From Marinobacter sp. F4218 (GTDB taxonomy: Bacteria > Pseudomonadota > Gammaproteobacteria > Pseudomonadales > Oleiphilaceae), in NCBI RefSeq assembly GCF_019443085.1, contig NZ_JAHZIL010000003.1, positions 2,294,001 through 2,358,000 of the forward strand: a stretch of DNA of 64,000 nt, given 5' to 3'. Shown piece after piece: positions 56,008 through 64,000 of the stretch; position 1 is the first letter of the stretch; the number at the start of each line of letters is the position of its first letter. Made by a program: the position numbers and the translations under genes. Below the pieces are notes generated by a model. The model saw only the letters and a list, made by a program, of their open reading frames with translations, was not told where the DNA came from and searched no databases.

Positions 56008-57447
56008 ATGGCATCTGATCAGTCCTGGAAGGAGAAATACCTTCGGGAACTGGAGTTGGCAGACATTCGGGAACAGCAGTGGAAAGTTGAACGTAATACC
56101 CTGGAGCGGATGCTGGTGCGCACGAGCCTGGCCTCGGAAGGTCAGACGCCGGAGCTCGATCGCCTGTTGGCGCAGGTTCGCAAGGACCTGCGCAAGAAAA
56201 GTGTGGATGTCGATGCCTGGCGGGAGTTGCAGGAGCAGATTGACCGGCAGGTGGCTTTGCTCGACGAACTGGCCGCCCCTGAAAACCGGGAGCGGCCGGA
56301 GGCGCCGGCTGTCAGCCCCGCCCCGGTATCCGCGGAAGCGGGGAACGTCCCGGGTGATGATCAGGACCTGGCCGACAACACCCAGCGCCTCCGGATCGCG
56401 CGGCGAATCGGGCAGCTGCTGGGGCAACTGCTCAACAGTGTGACACTCGAACCGGCTGCCGAGGTTCGCGCCCGGGCACTGCAGCAGTCATTGCTTTCGA
56501 GCAATGACTGGAACGAACTGCGGGAAGGCCTGAATCACGTGGCCGAGCTCGTGATCGCAGCCGTCACCCGAAGCCAGCGGGAATTTGAGGTCTTCCTGAA
56601 GCGACTTGATGAGCGACTCGAGGTGCTGCAGGAGCACTTTACGGAGCAGTCTTCCGCCCAGACGAGTCGATTGAGCGCGTCCGAAGCCCTGGATCGTGAA
56701 ATTCGGCAGGAGCTGGAGCGGGCGGGCTCGGATCTGAGGGATAGTGAGGATCTGCAGCAGCTGAAAGCGTCGGTCAGTCAGCATCTGTCATCCATTGGCC
56801 AGGCAATGGGACGGTTTCGTGAACAGGAAACGGAGCGGGAGAAGGCCCTGTCGGAGCAACTGGGCGTCATGCAGGAAAAGATTGCGGCCATGGAGGCACA
56901 TTCCGAACAGATGCAGAGTGAGGTGCGACGGGAACGCCAGCGGGCGATGACCGACCTGCTCACCCAACTGCCGAACCGGGAGGCTTGGCAGGAGCGCCTG
57001 TCCTTCGAGTTCAACCGCTGGCAGCGGTATCAGCAGGCATTGACCATTGGCGTGCTGGATATCGATTTCTTCAAACGAATCAACGACTCCTATGGTCACA
57101 AAGCCGGTGATCGGGTGTTGCAACTGGTCGCCAGGGAACTGAGCGAGCGGCTCCGGGCAACGGATTTCATTGCCCGCTTTGGTGGCGAAGAATTTGTCCT
57201 GCTGTTTCCTGAAACCACGCCGGATGCGGCCAAAGTGGCGATGGATAAGCTCCGGCAGCATGTTGGCAACCTGCCATTTCATTTCAGTGGTGAGCCGGTA
57301 AGGGTCACTTTTTCGGCCGGGTTGGCGGCTGTCGGACAGGGCGATTCTGAGGAGACGGTGTTTGATCGTGCCGACCGCGCCCTGTATCTGGCGAAGGACG
57401 ACGGCCGGAATCGTGTTCAGATCAGTGCAGAGCAGGTGGGTCAGTGA
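56008..57447 (+). CDS. Diguanylate cyclase with long coiled-coil N-terminus
   Basis: 479 residues from the ATG at 56008 with GGGAG upstream. The first ~310 residues are almost entirely charged helix and coiled coil, with no membrane span. The C-terminal GGDEF domain has GGEEF at 392-396 and the inhibitory I-site RATD at 383-386. It should make c-di-GMP with product inhibition. A similar architecture occurs in Pseudomonas regulators that dimerise through their coiled coil (recalled). The stop overlaps the converging DUF2789 gene by 7 bp. Confidence 0.9.
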   Translation: MASDQSWKEKYLRELELADIREQQWKVERNTLERMLVRTSLASEGQTPELDRLLAQVRKDLRKKSVDVDAWRELQEQIDRQVALLDELAAPENRERPEAPAVSPAPVSAEAGNVPGDDQDLADNTQRLRIARRIGQLLGQLLNSVTLEPAAEVRARALQQSLLSSNDWNELREGLNHVAELVIAAVTRSQREFEVFLKRLDERLEVLQEHFTEQSSAQTSRLSASEALDREIRQELERAGSDLRDSEDLQQLKASVSQHLSSIGQAMGRFREQETEREKALSEQLGVMQEKIAAMEAHSEQMQSEVRRERQRAMTDLLTQLPNREAWQERLSFEFNRWQRYQQALTIGVLDIDFFKRINDSYGHKAGDRVLQLVARELSERLRATDFIARFGGEEFVLLFPETTPDAAKVAMDKLRQHVGNLPFHFSGEPVRVTFSAGLAAVGQGDSEETVFDRADRALYLAKDDGRNRVQISAEQVGQ

Positions 57448-57674
57448 CGCATCATCGCGTCCAGTTCGTCGATGATCTCAGCCCAGTCACTATCGTCCTC
57501 AAGGCCTTCTTCCAGGAAGTGGGACTGACTTTCCGACCAGAATGGAGCATCCTGAAGCGCGATTTCCCGGGGCAGTGGCGAGTACCTGGCCACAAAGTCC
57601 TCAATGCTCTTTTCGTCGGCCGCCAGGCCGAGCTGTTCGAAAAGGGTATTGAGCGTGTGCTTGCTTGTATCCAT
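57441..57674 (-). CDS. DUF2789 family protein
   Basis: 77 residues, acidic and helical. Pattern MDTSKHTLNTLFEQLGLAAD, then PLPREIALQDAPFW and a C-terminal DDSDWAEIIDELDAMMR matches DUF2789, a small gammaproteobacterial family without known function. Overlaps the 3' end of the diguanylate cyclase gene on the other strand. Confidence 0.85.
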   Translation of the reverse strand: MDTSKHTLNTLFEQLGLAADEKSIEDFVARYSPLPREIALQDAPFWSESQSHFLEEGLEDDSDWAEIIDELDAMMRH

Positions 57675-57770
57675 GGATACAGATCTCCTGATTGACGGTT
57701 GCCTGAATGAAATCCCGGTCGTTTGCAGGTATTGTTCCCTGAAATGTAGCGGAACCGTTGAGGATATCCA

Positions 57771-60563
57771 GTGAAGGTCATCCTTCCCTTCTTACTATGC
57801 TGCCTGCTTGCGCTGTTTCAATCCCCGCTTCGAGCGGATCCGCCCCAGCCATCGCCGTCGCCGGTTCTTGGCAGTGAAGAATTGGCCTGGCTTGCCGAGC
57901 AGGACAGTTTCCGGATTGGGGTCCACGTCGGTCAGGTCCCGCTGATCTTCGATACCGGTGACGGCAGCCTGGCAGGCACCTATATCGACTATCTGGCCCG
58001 GCTCTCTGACAAGCTCGGGGTGCCAATGAACCCGGTGATAACCCCCACGAACGGCGACCCGGAACCCGAGCAGACCGTGCCTGAGATCGATGCCGTACTG
58101 ACGACCCGCTTGCCGGACACCCAGATAACGCCGGGGAAACGTTACAGCGAACCGCTCATGACTCTCACCTATGGCCTGTTCGTCAGTGCCGGTGACGTCG
58201 CAATCCGCGGTCTGGCGGACCTGGAAGGAGGGCGGATCGCGGTTATTGACGGCGATCTCAACCAGTACCCCATGCTGGATCCGGTCGAGAGCTTCACGCC
58301 GGTGGAGGTCGAGAGCATTGCCGAGGCCGTCAGCGAGGTGCTTTCGGGCAACGCCGATGCGTTTCTGGGCCCGGTGGCGGTGGTTTCGGATTACCTGCAA
58401 TCGGCGATGATCAACGGCATCGGCCTAGCTGCCCTGCTTGATGAGACCACAGTCGATGTAGTGTTCCAGGTGGATGTCAACAACGACCGCCTGTATTACG
58501 TCCTGAATCAGGCCATAGCCGCAATCAGCCATACCGAGCACCGGGTGATTCGGCAATCCTGGTTGCAGGCCGATGTGCCTGCGCTGGAACGCAGCGGGCT
58601 GGAGTTGTCGGTGTCCGATCAGGAATGGCTCAAGCGGCACCCGAACCTGCGGGTCGCGTTCCGGGCTGACTGGCCTCCGTTCGAGTACGCCCAGGATGGT
58701 CGCCCGACCGGGCTGGTGCCGGACCTGGTGACGCGGCTTGAAACCGAACTCAACGCCCGGTTCAACCGTACTGTGGTGCCGGACCGCATGGCGGCTGAAG
58801 CTCAGTTAAAGGATGGAGACATCGATATCCTGCCAGGACTGTCGCGGACGCCCCGCACCGACAGCGAGTATCTGTTTACCCGCGCCTACCTCACCGTACC
58901 GATCGCCCTGGCCATCCGGGACGACGGTCGCTTTATCGGCGATCTGCGGGAGTTGCGGGATGAGCGGGTTGGCGTGGTCAACCGACACGCGGCGCACGAC
59001 TACCTGCTGATCAACCATCCAAACCTCGATATTTACCCCATGGATACGGTCGAGGAAGGGCTGCTGGCCTTGTCCAACGGCGACCTGGAGGTGATGGTGA
59101 CCCACATCCCGGCGGTGAGTTACACGGTGGCCAGGCTTGGGCTCTCGAACCTCCGGATCACCAGTATCACCCCTTACGAGTACGATCTTCGGCTGGCTGT
59201 CAGAAAGGATAGGCCGGAGCTGCATCGCATTCTGAACCAGGCCCTGAACAGCCTCGAAGCCACCGAGACCGAAGCGATCTATAACCGCTGGATTCATCTG
59301 GATATCGAGCAGGAAACTGACTACACCGTGGTGCGCCGGGTGGTGCTGATTGCCCTGCTGGTGGTGCTGATTTTCCTGTACTGGAACCGCAAGCTGTCGC
59401 GGGAGGTGGATGAGCGTATCCGGTCCGAGAATGCCCTCCGTCGCAGTGAGGACGAGCTCCGGGCGGCAAAACTGGAGGCCGAGCGCCTGGCACGGGAGGC
59501 GGAAACCGCGAGCCTGGCGAAGAGCGAGTTTCTGGCCAACATGTCCCATGAGATCCGAACGCCAATGAATGCGGTGATCGGGTACAGCGACCTGCTCAAC
59601 AACACGGTCACCGATCCTCAGCAACGCACGTACCTCGACGCCATTCGGGCCGGCAGTCGCAGCCTGCTGATGCTGATCAACGACATCCTGGATCTGTCCC
59701 GCATTGAAGCCGGGAAGATGCGCCTGGACTACTCGGCGGTTTCCCTGCGCCAGTTGCTCGGTGACGTCCGTCATATATTCGATCTGCGGGCCAGGGAACA
59801 GGGCATTACCCTCGAAGTCAGTGTCGATTCAAAAATGCCCGCCGCCATGATGCTGGACGAGACGAGGCTTCGCCAGGTGCTGTTCAACCTGGTGGGCAAC
59901 GCCATCAAGTTTACCCACGAAGGAGGCGTGACAGTCAGGGCAACGGCGACGCCTCTCAAGCTGGGAGATCTAGCGGAGGAAGGTGTCGAAGCCGACCGCC
60001 AGTATTACCATCTGGTGGTTACGGTAAAGGACACCGGGATCGGTATTCCCCCGGACCAGCGCGAGCGCATTTTTGATGCGTTCGAACAGCAGGAAGGCCA
60101 GAATACGCGTCGCTACGGAGGTACCGGACTGGGTCTCGCCATCAGTCGCAAACTGGCGCGCATGATGGGGGGAGATCTGGAGCTGGAGAGCGAGCCCGGA
60201 GTCGGGTCCGTGTTCACAGTGGTCATTCCCAGAGTGGCGGCAACCGGTGAACAGGCCGAGGATGAGGGGGCGCCAAAAGAAGCGGAACGTCTACTGGCCC
60301 AGACGCTGAGCATGCAGGAGCGGGGCTGGCTACGGGAGCAGTTGGCGACGGACTTTGGGGACGAATGGAAAACCGTGCGAGAGAGCGGTGATCCGGAGCA
60401 GATGAAGGATTTTGCACGGCGGGTGCTGGCGTGGGGGCAGCGGTTCCGCTCGCGTTCGGTGACCCGCTATGGCGAGAAACTGTTGGCCGACGTAGAGGCG
60501 TTCAATCTGGATGCGGTGAACAGTTCCCTGGAGGCGTTTCCCAAGCTTCTGGGCCGTCAGTGA
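57771..60563 (+). CDS. BvgS-like sensor histidine kinase with two periplasmic SBP domains, no receiver
   Basis: 930 residues from a GTG with GAGG upstream. Signal peptide (about 1-22), two SBP_bac_3 venus-flytrap domains (about 37-270 and 285-515), one membrane helix (about 522-541), a coiled coil, then HisKA with phospho-acceptor H593 ([10 protein letters not shown]) and an HATPase domain (N-box near 703, GTGLGLAIS). The last ~95 residues are a helical segment ending [10 protein letters not shown]. It resembles the region that follows the receiver in hybrid kinases, but no receiver is present. It probably senses a small periplasmic ligand. No response regulator gene is adjacent, so its partner is unknown. 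Confidence 0.88.
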   Translation: MKVILPFLLCCLLALFQSPLRADPPQPSPSPVLGSEELAWLAEQDSFRIGVHVGQVPLIFDTGDGSLAGTYIDYLARLSDKLGVPMNPVITPTNGDPEPEQTVPEIDAVLTTRLPDTQITPGKRYSEPLMTLTYGLFVSAGDVAIRGLADLEGGRIAVIDGDLNQYPMLDPVESFTPVEVESIAEAVSEVLSGNADAFLGPVAVVSDYLQSAMINGIGLAALLDETTVDVVFQVDVNNDRLYYVLNQAIAAISHTEHRVIRQSWLQADVPALERSGLELSVSDQEWLKRHPNLRVAFRADWPPFEYAQDGRPTGLVPDLVTRLETELNARFNRTVVPDRMAAEAQLKDGDIDILPGLSRTPRTDSEYLFTRAYLTVPIALAIRDDGRFIGDLRELRDERVGVVNRHAAHDYLLINHPNLDIYPMDTVEEGLLALSNGDLEVMVTHIPAVSYTVARLGLSNLRITSITPYEYDLRLAVRKDRPELHRILNQALNSLEATETEAIYNRWIHLDIEQETDYTVVRRVVLIALLVVLIFLYWNRKLSREVDERIRSENALRRSEDELRAAKLEAERLAREAETASLAKSEFLANMSHEIRTPMNAVIGYSDLLNNTVTDPQQRTYLDAIRAGSRSLLMLINDILDLSRIEAGKMRLDYSAVSLRQLLGDVRHIFDLRAREQGITLEVSVDSKMPAAMMLDETRLRQVLFNLVGNAIKFTHEGGVTVRATATPLKLGDLAEEGVEADRQYYHLVVTVKDTGIGIPPDQRERIFDAFEQQEGQNTRRYGGTGLGLAISRKLARMMGGDLELESEPGVGSVFTVVIPRVAATGEQAEDEGAPKEAERLLAQTLSMQERGWLREQLATDFGDEWKTVRESGDPEQMKDFARRVLAWGQRFRSRSVTRYGEKLLADVEAFNLDAVNSSLEAFPKLLGRQ

Positions 60564-60582
60564 CGGCATGGACATGGACGCG

Positions 60583-60948
60583 TCAGAGGCAGTCGAACTG
60601 GGAGCGGCGGTCAAAGGCCACGGCGACCATGTCGTAACCGGAGTCCGATAACTGGCGGATCAGCTGGCGGTCGCCCAGGAGCGTCATGCATACCTTGTGC
60701 ACGCTTGCCTGAAGCTGCTCTACTGGGGGCTGCCGGGACTCGAAGCGGAAATCAACAATGAGGTACTTGCGGTCGATGGCCGAGGAGGCGGGAATATCCT
60801 CGCGCTCCACACTCTCGTACCCGATGTAGGTCGCCTGATCCTGGGGGAATATCTGGCTCATCAGGAGGTCGAGATTTTCGCCGTGGGCTGAAAAGGCGGG
60901 CATCAACAATGCGGCGGTCACGAGACTGAGCGCTAAAGGGGTTTTCAT
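60583..60948 (-). CDS. Small secreted protein of unknown function
   Basis: 121 residues from the ATG at 60948 with AGGAG upstream. Signal peptide 1-23 (PAFSAHG cleavage). The mature part has two cysteines (KVCMTLL and the C-terminal DCL), which could form a disulfide in the periplasm. No family is recognised. It converges on the sensor kinase gene with 19 bp between the stops. Confidence 0.72.
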   Translation of the reverse strand: MKTPLALSLVTAALLMPAFSAHGENLDLLMSQIFPQDQATYIGYESVEREDIPASSAIDRKYLIVDFRFESRQPPVEQLQASVHKVCMTLLGDRQLIRQLSDSGYDMVAVAFDRRSQFDCL

Positions 60949-61163
60949 GAGAGCCACTCCTGGTGACAATCCGGCATTTTCGTTACTGAATGTAAAGTTT
61001 CGTTGCAGAGGATTGTCGCAGAGTTGGTGGCATTTTGCGTGATCCAGTGCATGGATTTTTCAATTGTTTGCAGTTTGCATGTGTTTGGTTGAGGGGGCGA
61101 GAGCCGCCGGCGGCCACGCTATCAACTATTCTGTCATTAGAACAGTCATAAAGAGGAAATCGC

Positions 61164-61754
61164 ATGTTTCAGCTTGTCTTTAGGGGAGAATGCGCTCCCG
61201 GTACGGATCTGGAAACCGCCAGGAATAATGCGCGAAGCCTTTTCAAGGCCAGCGTCGAGCAGGTGGACCGGATGTTCAGCGGCCAGCCGGTGGTGATCCG
61301 TAACAAACTGGAAGAGGTGCAGGCCGAAAAGTACCGGGCGGTGCTGAAGAAGCACGGCATGATTGCCCACGTGCAGCCGATGGCGGGGGCGGAGCCGGCC
61401 CGGCCAACTCCCGGGCCAGCGAAAGTACCGCCGGCACGGACCGATTCGGCCCCTGAACCCCGGACTGCTGCGCCCGGGGGCAAGGTTCCGGAAACCGAGC
61501 CCGGTGAGCGCTTGCCCGTTGCCGGCGACAAGGTGGATGACATCCTTTCGGGCTCGGGTCTTGGTCTCGACCCGGTGGGTGTGACCCTGATGGAACACAC
61601 CGAGGTGGAACCGCCCATGTTCCAGCACCTCGACGACTGGACACTGGCGCCCGCGGGAGCGGATCTGGGCGTCGACCGGGAACTTCCGCCGCCCGTGGTG
61701 CCGGATGTGTCGCACCTCTCTCTGGCGGACGATGACACCTCCGGTAAACAGTGA
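61164..61754 (+). CDS. Hypothetical protein with a conserved N-terminal domain and a proline-rich linker
   Basis: 196 residues. Residues 1-72 form a compact domain (FQLVFRGECAPGTD, RSLFKASVEQVDRMFSGQPV, KYRAVLKKHG) that I recall at the start of many small gammaproteobacterial proteins of unknown function. It is followed by an Ala/Pro-rich linker and an acidic C-terminal region. No signal peptide. Lies 19 bp before the patatin gene, likely in one transcript. Confidence 0.72.
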   Translation: MFQLVFRGECAPGTDLETARNNARSLFKASVEQVDRMFSGQPVVIRNKLEEVQAEKYRAVLKKHGMIAHVQPMAGAEPARPTPGPAKVPPARTDSAPEPRTAAPGGKVPETEPGERLPVAGDKVDDILSGSGLGLDPVGVTLMEHTEVEPPMFQHLDDWTLAPAGADLGVDRELPPPVVPDVSHLSLADDDTSGKQ

Positions 61755-61773
61755 TGTGGACGCTGGGAAAGGG

Positions 61774-63984
61774 ATGTTTCAGCCGGTGACAAATGTCCTT
61801 CTGATGCTTGCCCTCGTGGTCGCCGTTGTGGCGTCGCCACTGTCGGCGGCCGAACGTCCCCGGGTCGGACTGGTGCTGAGTGGCGGCGGGGCGAAGGGGA
61901 TGGCCCATGTCGGCGTGTTGCGGGTGCTCGAGGAGATGAACATCCCGGTGGATGTCGTGGTGGGAACCAGCGCCGGTTCGGCGGTCGGTGCACTCTACGC
62001 ATCGGGCATGCCCATTGAAGACATCGAGAGCCGCTTTATCGAAATGGATTGGCTCTCCAGTTTTCAGGACGACCCTGGCCGCGTCTACAAACCGGTACGG
62101 CGCAAGAGTGAGGAGGTTCGACTGCCGCTCACGCCGGGCATCGGCCTACGGGCGGATGGCCTGCACGTGGGCGGCGGCATCATTGCCGGCCAGAACCTTG
62201 GTTTTATCCTGAATGAACTGACCCGCAGTGCCGCCTTGGTGGAGGATTTCGACCGCCTGGCCATCCCGTTCCGGGCGGTGGCAACGGACCTCGAAACCGG
62301 TGAGCAGGTGGTAATTGGACAGGGCAACCTGGCCGAAGCCATTCGTGCCAGCATGAGTATTCCCGGCGTCTACGCCCCGGTCCAACGTGACGGGCGCTTG
62401 CTGGTGGATGGCGGAGTGGCCAATAACCTGCCGGTCAGTGTGGCCCGTGACATGGGGGCTGACGTCATCATTGCCGTCGACATCACTGACTCACTCGTGG
62501 ACACCGAGCAGCTCAGAGAAGCCTTCTCCGTCATGGGTCAGCTCACCACCATCATGACCCGGCGCAACACCGATGAACAGCTGGCCCTGCTGGGTGAAAA
62601 GGACGTCCTGATCCAGCCCGATCTGAAAGGGTACAGCTCCGCCGATTTCTACGACGCATTGACGCTGTTTGAGCTGGGTGCCACCGGAGCCCGGGAACAC
62701 GCGGTGGAACTGAGACCACTGACGGTACCCCGGGCCGACTGGACTGACTACAAGGCCCAGCTGTCCTCCCGGGCCTACAGTTCGACCCCCATCGCACGGA
62801 TCAGGATCGAACAGGGCGGGTCTCTGGCTCCGGAGTTCCTGCGGGAACGGATTCAACAGGAGACCGGGAAACCGCTGGATGTCGAGGTGCTCGAGGAGGA
62901 CCTGAAACGGATTTACGGCCTGGGTTACTACGAGACCGTGTCGTACTCGCTGGCTCCGTCCCCGGAGGGCACGGTATTGACGATTGAGGTCCGGGAAAAA
63001 AGCTGGGGCCCGAACTACTTGTCGTTCGGCCTCAGTTATGAAGACAACTTCGATGGCGAGACCCGCTTCAATATTGCCTCGGGCTTGAGGATGACCGAGC
63101 TCAACGATTTAGGTGCCGAGTGGCAAACCGGTGTTCAACTGGGCACGGAACCCTGGGTGCGAACCCAGTGGTACCAGCCTCTGGATTACGGTTACCAGCG
63201 CTTCCTGGTCGTGGGTGGCGAGTACACTCGGGAAACGTTCAGTCTGTACGACGGAGGCACCGATCCTGTAGCCGAAGTGGATGTCACTTTTCGGGAGCTG
63301 GATCTTGCCCTGGGCACGGAGTTGGGCGGAAACGCCGAGGCCCGTTTAAAGTACACTCGCGGCTACGCATCGGTTGACGAGTTGGTCGGGCAGCCGGTTG
63401 TGAGGGAGGACAACGTCCATCGGGGCGGCATCAGCCTGCAACTGGTCCATGATTCCCTGGACGACTCCTTCTACCCGCGCCACGGGGCCTTTGCTGGCGT
63501 ACGAGGGAGAATGGAACGGGAGGAGCTGGGTTCGGACCGTCACTTCGATTCGGTGACCGGAATGCTGCTCGGCACCGACAGCTGGCAGGGCTTTAACCTG
63601 ACCGGGCTCGTGTACGGAACGGCGGTCACCGGGGGCGAACCGGGCATTGAGAACGCCGTGAGGTTGGGCGGCTTTCGCCGACTCTCGGCCTACGCCTCCG
63701 GTCAGATCACCGGTGATAACGCCCTGCTGGGCTCGGTATACGCCAGCCAGGCCTTTGGAGGTCCCCTGCTGCCCTGGTTTGCCGGTGCGGGCTTTGAGGC
63801 GGGTAACGCCTGGGAATCGTTTGATCAGGCCAGCTGGAACAACTCGGTCCGGTCCTGGAGCCTGTTTGCCGGGGTGGATACCTTCCTCGGGCCGATTCAG
63901 ATCGCCACCGCTTATAATAACCGCGACGACTGGACCGCCTATCTGAACATCGGCTTCTCTTACACCCAGCTGTTCTACCAATAG
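61774..63984 (+). CDS. Patatin-like phospholipase with BamA-like barrel (PlpD, type Vd autotransporter)
   Basis: 736 residues from the ATG at 61774; GTG at 61756 or 61786 are alternatives. Signal peptide (about 1-26). The patatin domain has the oxyanion loop SGGGAKGMAHVGVL, nucleophile S66 in GTSAGS and the dyad aspartate D212 in DGGVANNLP. A single POTRA-like domain (about 330-410) and a 16-strand-type surface-antigen barrel (about 415-736) follow. In Pseudomonas PlpD this layout secretes a lipase/phospholipase A1 through its own barrel. The total length fits PlpD (728 residues). Confidence 0.92.
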   Translation: MFQPVTNVLLMLALVVAVVASPLSAAERPRVGLVLSGGGAKGMAHVGVLRVLEEMNIPVDVVVGTSAGSAVGALYASGMPIEDIESRFIEMDWLSSFQDDPGRVYKPVRRKSEEVRLPLTPGIGLRADGLHVGGGIIAGQNLGFILNELTRSAALVEDFDRLAIPFRAVATDLETGEQVVIGQGNLAEAIRASMSIPGVYAPVQRDGRLLVDGGVANNLPVSVARDMGADVIIAVDITDSLVDTEQLREAFSVMGQLTTIMTRRNTDEQLALLGEKDVLIQPDLKGYSSADFYDALTLFELGATGAREHAVELRPLTVPRADWTDYKAQLSSRAYSSTPIARIRIEQGGSLAPEFLRERIQQETGKPLDVEVLEEDLKRIYGLGYYETVSYSLAPSPEGTVLTIEVREKSWGPNYLSFGLSYEDNFDGETRFNIASGLRMTELNDLGAEWQTGVQLGTEPWVRTQWYQPLDYGYQRFLVVGGEYTRETFSLYDGGTDPVAEVDVTFRELDLALGTELGGNAEARLKYTRGYASVDELVGQPVVREDNVHRGGISLQLVHDSLDDSFYPRHGAFAGVRGRMEREELGSDRHFDSVTGMLLGTDSWQGFNLTGLVYGTAVTGGEPGIENAVRLGGFRRLSAYASGQITGDNALLGSVYASQAFGGPLLPWFAGAGFEAGNAWESFDQASWNNSVRSWSLFAGVDTFLGPIQIATAYNNRDDWTAYLNIGFSYTQLFYQ

Positions 63985-64000
63985 TTCGGCTATGCGCCCT

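Noticed and set aside
1..64000. CRISPR arrays, insertion sequences, prophage genes, rRNA operons, toxin-antitoxin pairs
   Set aside because: No repeated spacer pattern, transposase or integrase other than XerC, or RNA-gene signature was seen on either strand.

Overview
The window is a gene-dense, GC-rich stretch of a gammaproteobacterial chromosome, most likely from Marinobacter or a close marine relative. The gene order supports this. From memory it matches Pseudomonas/Marinobacter chromosomes in several blocks: ppx, trxA, rho, ubiD; hemY, hemX, hemD, hemC, algR, algZ divergent from argH; and cyaA, lptM, lysA, dapF, DUF484, xerC. I see no insertion sequence, prophage, CRISPR array, rRNA or tRNA gene. 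Nearly all of it is coding, and no gene is visibly broken; the first gene is cut by the window edge.

Layout. 1-341 is the 3' end of an LrgB-type membrane protein. 498-8391 is a dipeptide module: a periplasmic binding protein, two permeases, two ATPases, a HypT-like LysR regulator and an Xaa-Pro dipeptidase. A strong hairpin sits between the binding protein and the first permease. 8489-9316 is an iron-storage pair (bfd, bfr) with a Fur-box-like site, followed by a CpsG-type phosphomannomutase. 10736-12197 (minus strand) is outer-membrane phospholipase A plus a small membrane protein. 12393-12812 is a cytochrome c5. 12890-15724 (minus strand) is a secreted radical-copper oxidase with a small secreted companion. 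15831-29616 holds rep, a GGDEF-EAL protein, tex, gshA, an RMF-like protein, a FliL-like protein, dsbB, rsd/algQ, an FKBP lipoprotein, two small conserved proteins and an ABC-F ATPase.

29623-38672 is the ppx/trxA/rho/ubiD block, interrupted by a minus-strand molybdopterin cluster (moaB, moeA, moaD, moaE). It ends in a ferredoxin-fused flavin reductase. 38715-44763 (minus strand) is hemY, hemX, hemD, hemC, algR and algZ; algZ appears to start at a CTG codon. Then come argH, a PAS/GGDEF/EAL protein with degenerate motifs, class I adenylate cyclase, the lysine/peptidoglycan genes lysA and dapF, DUF484 and xerC, an active-looking diguanylate cyclase, DUF2789, a BvgS-like sensor kinase without a receiver, two small proteins and a PlpD-type patatin autotransporter.

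The region is mainly housekeeping. Signalling is a recurrent theme: three c-di-GMP proteins, cAMP synthesis, AlgZ/AlgR, a large sensor kinase and Rsd. The least described parts are the copper-oxidase pair, the non-ATG start of algZ, the structured leaders of trxA and rho, the receiver-less kinase and the PlpD neighbour.
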